Positions 58,288-64,000 of a DNA stretch of 64,000 bases are shown piece after piece. The stretch's first letter is position 1; every line of letters starts with the position of its first letter. Source of the DNA: Humibacter sp049446075 (GTDB lineage: Bacteria > Actinomycetota > Actinomycetes > Actinomycetales > Microbacteriaceae). The DNA lies in NCBI RefSeq assembly GCF_049446075.1, contig NZ_JBMSEB010000001.1, positions 1,984,001-2,048,000 of the forward strand, in the 5' to 3' direction. Below the pieces are notes generated by a model. The model worked only from the letters and a program-made list of their open reading frames with translations, was not told the DNA's origin and did no database searches. A program made the translations under genes and the position numbers.

Positions 58288-58791
58288 GTGCCCGGTGTCG
58301 TCGCGCGGCTCGAACCGCTGTTCCTCCGCCTCGATCGTCTAGCCGGCGGACGGCAGGCGCAGGTGCGCGTCGACGGCGAGCTGCTCGGGCATCCGCGAAC
58401 CAGGCGCGCGTTCGCGGCCATCACGTGGCTGCTTGTGCTGGAGTTCGCGATCGGCATCGCGGCCGTCGTGATCGCGCTGATTCTCGCGGCGGGCGGCATC
58501 CCCGTCGCCTGGTCGGTGTGGATGCGCACTGTGGTCGTGTTGGGCATGACTGCGACGTTGTTCTACTTCGCGTGGCGGGCATCCCTCGGCTATTACTGGG
58601 GCTACTCGCGGCTTCGACTGTTCAGCAAGATCTTCCCCGTGATCACGCTCGTGCTCGCCGCGATTCCGGGCCTCTACCCGCTGTGGATGGTCACCGAGCA
58701 GATCGTGTTCAGCCTCGTCCTGATCGGTGTGGCCGACTACCTCGACTCGGATCACATGCGTTCCGTGTTCCCGCGGCCCAAGCGCGCCTGA
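58288..58791 (+). CDS. Membrane protein of unknown function (four predicted helices)
   Basis: 167 residues. Hydrophobic segments at about 42-68 (AFAAITWLLVLEFAIGIAAV), 76-98, 110-128 and 132-150. An aromatic cluster (YFAWRASLGYYWGYSRLR) sits between helices 2 and 3. GTG start with GGAGGAAG upstream. Its last 40 bases overlap the 3' end of the convergent MscS-like gene. I do not recognise the family. Confidence 0.7.
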   Translation: MPGVVARLEPLFLRLDRLAGGRQAQVRVDGELLGHPRTRRAFAAITWLLVLEFAIGIAAVVIALILAAGGIPVAWSVWMRTVVVLGMTATLFYFAWRASLGYYWGYSRLRLFSKIFPVITLVLAAIPGLYPLWMVTEQIVFSLVLIGVADYLDSDHMRSVFPRPKRA

Positions 58792-60029
58792 GTGCTCGCC
58801 TCCTGGGTGCGCTCGTCGTCGTTGTCCGCGTCCTCCGCGCGCTGGCGTTCCGCCTTCACCGCCGCCACCTTGGGCACGACGGGGATGGAGTCCGTGAACT
58901 GCGAGGCGCGGTGTTCGGCATCCGTGCTGCCGCTGAAGAGCGTGTCGCCTGAGACTCCGCGCGAGCGCGGGGACGGCTGTGCCCCCTGCGCCTCCACCAG
59001 CTCGACGCGCCGGCGAGGCAGGGCGGCCGTTGCCTCTCGCTGGATCCACGCCACGAGGTTCTCGCGCACGTAGCAGCGCAGGTCGAAGAGGGTCGGGGCA
59101 TCCTTCGCGGTCAGCAGCACACGCACGTGCACGAAACCGCCGACGGCATCCGTCACCTGAAGTACCGACGTGCGCTGGTCCCAGAGATCGGTCTTGCGCA
59201 GGATGCGATCCAGTTCCTTGCGCATGGCGTCGGGCGAGACCGCCCAGTCGAGGTCGAACTCGACGGCGCCCAGGAGCTCGCTGTGCTGCCGCGTCCAGTT
59301 CTCGAACGGCTGCGTCGTGAAGTAGGTCGAGGGAAGAACCATGCGGCGGTCGTCCCAGATGTGCACGACAACGTAGGTCAGGGTGATCTCCTCGATGCGG
59401 CCCCATTCGTTGTTCACGACCACGACGTCGTCGAGCCGGATGGCGCCGCTGAACGCGAGTTGCATACCGGCGAAGAGGTTGCCCAGCGAAGACTGCGCAG
59501 CGACACCGGCGATCACACCGATGAGGCCGGCGGACGCCAGGATGCTCGCACCCGCCGCCCGCGCACCTGGGAACGTCAGCAGTATGGCACCGACCCCGAT
59601 CACCACGGCAGCCACGATCGTGAGCCTCCGGATGATCATGACCTGCGTGCGCACCCGGCGGGCGTAGCGGTTGTCTGGCACGTCGAGCCGATAGCGCGCG
59701 AGGCCGATGTCTTCGAAGAAGATCACGAGCGCGGCGCCGAACCAGGTCGCGAGTGCGATCGTGACGACGAGGAAGGCGTGGTGCACCGCCTCGACCGTAG
59801 GCAGGGGAACGTCGAGCGGTATCGTCGCAGTGACCGCGATCCAGAGCAGGATGTCGAGCAGCAGCAGGCGGAAGGGGATGCGCGCGCGTGAGGCGAGCAT
59901 CCTCGCCCACTCCTTGTGCCGCGCGATCGCGCTCACGATGGCGCCGATGACGGCCGTCAGTACGACGGCCGCGACGAGGGCGATGAGACAGGCGACGGCG
60001 AACGGGAGCCACCCGTGCAGATCGGCCAT
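58752..60029 (-). CDS. MscS-family mechanosensitive channel
   Basis: 425 residues. Four membrane helices (about 8-30, 50-75, 82-105, 130-155), then the pore helix and beta-domain: ASAGLIGVIAGVAAQSSLGNLFAGMQLAFSG (about 160-190, in part), IRLDDVVVVNNEWGRIEEITLTYVVVHIWDDRRMVLP (in part). The C-terminal 70 residues are long, charged and disordered. It should release solutes on hypo-osmotic shock. ATG at 60029; an upstream TTG is less likely. Confidence 0.9.
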   Translation of the reverse strand: MADLHGWLPFAVACLIALVAAVVLTAVIGAIVSAIARHKEWARMLASRARIPFRLLLLDILLWIAVTATIPLDVPLPTVEAVHHAFLVVTIALATWFGAALVIFFEDIGLARYRLDVPDNRYARRVRTQVMIIRRLTIVAAVVIGVGAILLTFPGARAAGASILASAGLIGVIAGVAAQSSLGNLFAGMQLAFSGAIRLDDVVVVNNEWGRIEEITLTYVVVHIWDDRRMVLPSTYFTTQPFENWTRQHSELLGAVEFDLDWAVSPDAMRKELDRILRKTDLWDQRTSVLQVTDAVGGFVHVRVLLTAKDAPTLFDLRCYVRENLVAWIQREATAALPRRRVELVEAQGAQPSPRSRGVSGDTLFSGSTDAEHRASQFTDSIPVVPKVAAVKAERQRAEDADNDDERTQEASTQARLGRGNTERM

Positions 60030-60149
60030 GGGTTCCAGGGTCGCTAAGGCCGGGCCGGACCGCAAGGAACGGTGCGGGGCTTGACAGGCCTCAGATCAGC
60101 GCAGCCATCAGGTCAGAGCTGCCCTCAGGCCACCGGATGCTCGCGGACC

Positions 60150-60587
60150 TCAGGAGTTGTAGCCGCCAGACGATGCGGCCGCGCCGACCATGATGCCGGC
60201 GAACACGACCCACAGCACGACCAGCAGCGCCCAGCCGAGCAGGCAGAGGCCGCCGAGCACCAAGCCCGTGATCGACATGCCGCGGCCGGTCGGTTCGCGC
60301 TTGATTCCGATTGCACCGAAGATGACGGCGCCGATCGGTACCAGGAAGGTGAAGCCGAAGAAGATCGAGACCAGGCCGAGCACGAGCGAGGTGATGCTCA
60401 GGCCCCTCGGCTGCGGCTGATACGTCGAGTACACGACGGTCTGCTGGTAGACGGGCTGCGTGTACGGATGCTGATAGCCGGGCTGCGCCGGCGGCTGGTA
60501 GATGGGCTGATTCGGCGGCTGATTGGGCGGCTGGTAACCAGGCTCGGGCGTCTGCTGGCTACCGGGCTGGGGCGTCTGCTGGCTCAC
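60150..60587 (-). CDS. DUF4190 membrane protein with Gln/Pro-rich N-terminus
   Basis: 145 residues. A Gln/Pro/Tyr-rich cytoplasmic stretch (1-60, units QPPNQPP, YQPPAQPGYQ) precedes two membrane helices with the DUF4190 layout: LSITSLVLGLVSIFFGFTFL, GAIGIKREPTGRGMSITGLVLGG. Function unknown. GTG start; stands alone. Confidence 0.85.
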   Translation of the reverse strand: MSQQTPQPGSQQTPEPGYQPPNQPPNQPIYQPPAQPGYQHPYTQPVYQQTVVYSTYQPQPRGLSITSLVLGLVSIFFGFTFLVPIGAVIFGAIGIKREPTGRGMSITGLVLGGLCLLGWALLVVLWVVFAGIMVGAAASSGGYNS

Positions 60588-60695
60588 GATTCTCCGTCTG
60601 TGGTTTCTGACAGGCTATCGCTCGCATGGGCTGGCGCAGGCCTCGTCGCGCAGGTTCTCGTCGGGAACGCCGTGGAGGCCGCTGATGCGCACGGC

Positions 60696-61304
60696 TCAGG
60701 GTGCGACTGTCTCCCACACGTATCCGTCGGGGTCCGTGAAAGCACCTGCATCGCCGCCGATGACGATGCGATGGGAGCCCTCCCCGGCGGGTGACACGCC
60801 TGCAGTCTTTGCCAGCGTCTGCCGCGGGTTGAGGGTCAGCTTGATCGGGCCGGTGTCGAACTCGGCGTATTTGCTTCCGAAGCTCTTCGCGGCTGACAGC
60901 CCGTGATCGAGATAGAACCGCTTGCTCGCCGCCACGTCGGCGACACCGAGTTGGAGCACGATCCCGTCGATCCGCCGGGACGCGGGCCCGGTGTCCTTCT
61001 TCGACGAGGATGCGACGGTCCAGATCGTGCCGTCGGGCGCCTGGATGACGCCGCCGTATCCCCACAGCGACTTAGTTGCCGCTTTCAGCAACGTGGCGCC
61101 CGAGTCGATGGCGCTTCCGATCAGGCTGTCCACGGTCGATGGCTGCGACGTCACGAGCGAGATGGTGAATCCGCGGAAGCCCGTCGTTGCCGGTTGTGAT
61201 GCACGTACTCGCACTCGATCACCGGCTTCGAACGCCGTGGCGCAGAAGCTTTCGGCCGCCCCTGCGTCGGCCACCTCTATGGTGACGAATTCGATGGTTC
61301 CCAT
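60696..61304 (-). CDS. VOC (glyoxalase/bleomycin-resistance fold) protein
   Basis: 202 residues, two VOC half-domains (MGTIEFVTIEVADAGAAESF; VLQLGVADVAASKRFYLDHGL) ending in the GGDAGAFTDPDGYVWETV signature. Short PF of metal ligands is not complete in the first half, so activity is uncertain. Usual length for tandem VOC proteins. Confidence 0.82.
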   Translation of the reverse strand: MGTIEFVTIEVADAGAAESFCATAFEAGDRVRVRASQPATTGFRGFTISLVTSQPSTVDSLIGSAIDSGATLLKAATKSLWGYGGVIQAPDGTIWTVASSSKKDTGPASRRIDGIVLQLGVADVAASKRFYLDHGLSAAKSFGSKYAEFDTGPIKLTLNPRQTLAKTAGVSPAGEGSHRIVIGGDAGAFTDPDGYVWETVAP

Positions 61305-61382
61305 GCCTGCAATGCTACGAATGCACGCGGTCGGCTGCGTCTCCTCGTCGCCGCCACGATCCCGTCTGGTCGCGCTTCGTGC

Positions 61383-61829
61383 TCAGTTGCGTCGTGCTTG
61401 GTTGACCGCGTTGATGAAGTACGAACCCTTGATGGCGAGGGCGTACTTCTTCTCTGTCGGGATGCTCCGCGGGTCATCCAGGGCGGCAGCCAGGTCGTCC
61501 ATGTCGATGCCTGTCAATTGGGCGATGTTCTCGAGCGTGAGCTTGCAGTCGATCGTCAGGCCCTCGAAGATCGCCCGGAGACGTACGTCATCGTCGATCT
61601 GAAATCCCTCTGCCAACTGCGAGGCGAGAATGTTCAGCCGTCCGCTCTCATCGCTCGAGAGCGGAGAGGACCACGTCGAGATCACTGGCGAGCCAGACGG
61701 AGCCTCCCGCAAGAAGGTGGCGAGTGCGGCGGGCGAGATGCCTGTGATCGCGTGCAGCGCCTCGTTGGAGATCCGCCCCTCTGCTATCAGGCGCCTCAGT
61801 TCGTCCGCGGGGTTCGAGGTGTGCGTCAT
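61383..61829 (-). CDS. Helix-turn-helix-like protein of unknown function
   Basis: 148 residues, all helical by composition. Two repeats resemble short HTH modules: LRRLIAEGRISNEALHAITGISPAAL (about 11-36) and LTLENIAQLTGIDMDDLAAAL (about 97-117). ILASQLAEGFQIDDDVRLRAI sits between. Small Microbacteriaceae regulators of this kind exist, but no target is visible. Confidence 0.65.
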   Translation of the reverse strand: MTHTSNPADELRRLIAEGRISNEALHAITGISPAALATFLREAPSGSPVISTWSSPLSSDESGRLNILASQLAEGFQIDDDVRLRAIFEGLTIDCKLTLENIAQLTGIDMDDLAAALDDPRSIPTEKKYALAIKGSYFINAVNQARRN

Positions 61830-62132
61830 GTGGAGCGTTCTCTCTTCTTAGGTGCGCCGTGGCGGCCGACCCGCGCCTGCTGGGTGGCGGGATGCCTGCT
61901 CATCCGGCGAGAAAAGGATAGGTCGCGCCTGCCTGGAGTGGGCGCGACCGCAGCCCAAGTCCTCGGCCTTCCGAGTCCACCGACGCCGAGTCTGCCGACG
62001 TCGAGTCCACCCCACGACCGCTCGACGTCTCGTCCTCCACAGCCCACTAGCTCGCATCGTTGTCCACAGGAAAGGGGTGCTGATCTGGGGTTTGTGTACG
62101 GGATTGTCGGTGGGTGGTGGTTGGGTGGAACC
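61830..62132. other. Spacer before the DUF222/HNH gene with a DnaA-box-like site
   Basis: No gene seen. TTGTCCACA at 62060-62068 equals the actinobacterial DnaA-box consensus, and a near copy (CCTCCACAG) lies about 26 bp upstream. A degenerate direct repeat CGAGTCCACCGACG / CGAGTCTGCCGACG / CGAGTCCACCCCACG occupies about 61972-62020. A single box does not make an origin. Confidence 0.4.
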
Positions 62133-63548
62133 ATGACCGAGATCACCGAACAGCTGGAAGCAGCCACTGCTGCTGCCCGTGCTGCGGTGACCGTTCAAGA
62201 GGTTCCCGCCCTCGGTGATGATGCGTTGGTGGCGGCGATGGCGGCGATCGAGAACCTCGGCCGTACCGTGGACGCACTCCGGGTGGCGGTGGCGGCCGAA
62301 GCAGCAGAACGCTCCCGACCGGTACTCGGGTCGGACCGGTTGTCGGCCAAGCACGGCTGCCGCACCGCCTACGAACTGATCGCCCGGGTTACTCAGATCA
62401 CCGAACGCACCGCCGTGCAACGGTGCCGGATCGGAGCCGGAATCCGCAGCCGGCAGACGCTGACGGGCGACGCCCTACCGGCGAAGTTCCCGGCTGTCGC
62501 CGAAGCGATGGGCGACGGCGAAATCGGTGTTGACGCCGCTGCTGTGATCATCAGCTGCCTTGGTGCGGTGGAGAACCGGGCAGAGCCAGTGCTGCTCGAG
62601 GCTGCCGAACACGCCTTGGTCGGGTGCCTGCTCGGCGTCGACACTGCCACCGGGGAAGCCATCACTCCCTTCACCGCCGACCAGACCCGCGTGCAAGCCC
62701 TGCAATGGCAGGCCGCTTTAGATCCCGACGGGGTCAAAGGCCGGGAGGAGCAGGCGATGCTCGAGCGCGGCATCCGCAAGGTCGGGAAACGCGGAGCAGC
62801 GACCCGGTACCTGGTCGACTTGATCCCGGAAACCGCAGGCAAGTTCGACCGGCTCCTGGATACCGGTGTCAGCCCGACCACCTCCGGCAGATTCCTCACC
62901 CCCGAAGAACAAGCAGAAGTGCTCGTATCCGGCGACTCCCGCACCGCCGCCCAGAAGCGCCACGACGCCTTCGCCGCCATCCTGGATGCCGCCTCCCGCA
63001 GCGCCGAGATGCCCACCATCGGCGGTGCTGCCCCCACCGTGCTGGTGTCCGTATCCGCTGACGAGCTCACCTCGGGCACCGGTGCCGGGTGGATCGACGG
63101 AATCCCAGAACCCGTCTCGATCGGCACGGTGAAGCAGTTCATCTGCACCGGCGGGGTGCAGAAGGGGTACTTCACCCCGAACGGACGCCTGATCGCGTTA
63201 GGGTCCCCGGAACGCGGGTTCACCCCACAACAACGCCGCGGCATCAGCCTCCGCGACGGCGGCTGCACCATCCCCGGCTGTGGCATCCCCGCCGGATGGT
63301 GCGAAATCCACCACGTCGAAGAATGGGCCAAAGGCGGCCCGACCCACACCGACAACGGGGTGCTGCTGTGTTGGTACCACCACCACACCATCGACACCTC
63401 CGGATGGCAGATCACCATCCGCGACGGCATCCCCTACGTACGACCACCGGTGTGGATCGACGGCACGCGACAATGGCGACGCGCCACCAAATCCCGCGCG
63501 CTCGCCCGACAAAGGAAGAAGACCACCGGAGCCGTCATGCGCACGTGA
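62133..63548 (+). CDS. DUF222 domain protein with C-terminal HNH nuclease domain (13E12-repeat type)
   Basis: 471 residues. The DUF222 part (about 1-350) includes AAEAAERSRPVLGSDRLSAKHG and GEIGVDAAAVIISCL. The HNH nuclease motif is GFTPQQRRGISLRDGGCTIPGC, CEIHHVEEWAKGGPTHTDNGVLLCWYHH (read in part, about 375-420), with CxxC, HH, N and H in place. Such genes are multicopy in actinobacteria and are often near 13E12/REP13E12 repeats. Function unknown. A 36-bp tandem duplication spans its 3' end. Confidence 0.9.
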   Translation: MTEITEQLEAATAAARAAVTVQEVPALGDDALVAAMAAIENLGRTVDALRVAVAAEAAERSRPVLGSDRLSAKHGCRTAYELIARVTQITERTAVQRCRIGAGIRSRQTLTGDALPAKFPAVAEAMGDGEIGVDAAAVIISCLGAVENRAEPVLLEAAEHALVGCLLGVDTATGEAITPFTADQTRVQALQWQAALDPDGVKGREEQAMLERGIRKVGKRGAATRYLVDLIPETAGKFDRLLDTGVSPTTSGRFLTPEEQAEVLVSGDSRTAAQKRHDAFAAILDAASRSAEMPTIGGAAPTVLVSVSADELTSGTGAGWIDGIPEPVSIGTVKQFICTGGVQKGYFTPNGRLIALGSPERGFTPQQRRGISLRDGGCTIPGCGIPAGWCEIHHVEEWAKGGPTHTDNGVLLCWYHHHTIDTSGWQITIRDGIPYVRPPVWIDGTRQWRRATKSRALARQRKKTTGAVMRT

Positions 63549-63594
63549 AAGCGCGGTGCCACCGGAGCCGTCATGCGCACGTGAAAGTGCGGTG
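63523..63594. repeat. 36-bp tandem duplication across the stop of the HNH gene
   Basis: Two copies of a 36-bp unit (63523-63558 and 63559-63594) differ at one base (GCGCGGTG/GTGCGGTG); a third partial copy (CCACCTGAGC) follows. It begins within the last nine codons of the gene. Typical of slippage or a recombination scar. Confidence 0.85.
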
Positions 63595-63780
63595 CCACCT
63601 GAGCAGGCATGGTGAACGGCAACACGAGCGCGCGACGGGCGGCATGCCTTTCTCCGCTCCGCGCAGCCCAGGCACCCGTCGCCGCATCACATCATGCGGG
63701 CACAAGGAGGCGTCTGACGGCATCCTCGGTCAGCCGTTCCCCCTGTTCGGCTGTGATGCGCACGGACCCCACAAGCGACG

Positions 63781-63826
63781 CGATCCCCGGCGCAACAACG
63801 AGGCGATCCCCTGCGCAACAACGAAG
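63781..63826. repeat. Two copies of a 23-bp direct repeat
   Basis: CGATCCCCGGCGCAACAACG plus AGG, then CGATCCCCTGCGCAACAACG plus AAG, adjacent. Lies just before the dehydrogenase fragment, in the region between 63600 and 63837 where I see no intact gene. Confidence 0.7.
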
Positions 63827-63837
63827 TTGGCCCTGCC

Positions 63838-63993
63838 GTGTACCTCGACTTCCTCCCGCGGGCCCTGGCGAGCGGCGCCTACCGGGCCGCGCCCGACCCG
63901 ATCGTCGTCGGCCAGGGGCTCGCACACATCTCGGATGCCCTCGACAGGCTGGGCAAAGGCGTGTCGGCGGGCAAGTTCGTGGTCACGATCTGA
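63838..63993 (+). pseudogene. C-terminal fragment of a zinc/quinone-type alcohol dehydrogenase
   Basis: An in-frame stretch of 51 codons ending in a stop encodes YLDFLPRALASGAYR, PDPIVVGQGLAHISDAL and DRLGKGVSAGKFVVTI, the C-terminal end of medium-chain NADPH:quinone oxidoreductases. The conserved cofactor part (GxGxxG, GAAGGVG) is absent upstream; direct repeats stand there instead. It is either a remnant left by deletion or, less likely, an internal-start ORF. The window ends seven bases after the stop. Confidence 0.7.
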
Positions 63994-64000
63994 GTCGTTG

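Noticed and set aside
62060..62068. Replication origin from a DnaA-box-like TTGTCCACA
   Set aside because: Only one perfect 9-mer, no cluster, no AT-rich stretch and no dnaA/dnaN nearby.
63692..63925. A 77-codon minus-strand frame ending RITAEQGERLTEDAVRRLLVPA
   Set aside because: The C-terminal part looks protein-like, but the frame is Arg/Gly-rich upstream, overlaps the dehydrogenase remnant and direct repeats, and has no recognisable start or family.

Overview
The window is GC-rich actinobacterial DNA, most likely from a member of the Microbacteriaceae. The evidence is the very high third-position GC, the frequent GTG and TTG starts, a DUF3073 gene, a DUF222/HNH gene, MsiK-style sugar ABC operons without their own ATPase, and the heptamer GGATGCC/GGCATCC spread through coding DNA. 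I see about 60 protein genes and no rRNA, tRNA, CRISPR array or complete insertion sequence.

Left part (1-23.4 kb): a KimA-type potassium importer behind a long structured leader; a stand-alone LigD polymerase domain; a LacI-controlled sugar ABC operon ending in a glycogen-debranching-type glucosidase; a flavoprotein monooxygenase; DUF3073; three regulator/target pairs (MmyB-type regulator with SDR, HxlR regulator with azoreductase, and an ABC exporter with a two-component system); a methyltransferase; a secreted rhamnogalacturonan lyase with its own LacI-type operator; and purM.

Middle (23.5-41.4 kb): what I read as an organosulfur acquisition locus. A seven-gene minus-strand operon encodes an SsuD/NtaA-like monooxygenase, a DszC/SfnB-like monooxygenase, a complete peptide-type ABC importer and a rhodanese. 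It converges on a plus-strand set of LysR regulator, 3-mercaptopyruvate sulfurtransferase-type protein, FAD-linked 2-hydroxyacid oxidase and ketopantoate-reductase-like protein, with a flavin reductase divergent from LysR. The big operon starts with a leader that holds a 27-codon ORF whose last nine codons include three Cys codons lying in and next to the 3' arm of an 11-bp hairpin. This looks like a cysteine-sensing attenuator. Next come a MocR regulator and a SigJ/ECF41-like sigma factor with its usual carboxymuconolactone decarboxylase and oxidoreductase partners.

Right part (41.4-64 kb): scattered purine genes (purF, purD, purC, purSQ) mixed with an alditol oxidase, a possible sortase-anchored surface protein, a HAD protein without its nucleophile, a PadR/MFS efflux pair, glutamate decarboxylase, an L-talarate/galactarate dehydratase with its GntR regulator, an MscS channel, small membrane proteins and a DUF222/HNH gene. 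The window ends in short tandem repeats and a dehydrogenase fragment.

Four intergenic spacers carry long inverted repeats (arms of 13-23 bp), two of them related to each other. Two further short-repeat families lie between genes. purF, purM and DUF3073, which sit together in many actinobacteria, are here spread over 30 kb. This suggests that the accessory blocks were inserted, or the region rearranged, around a purine core.
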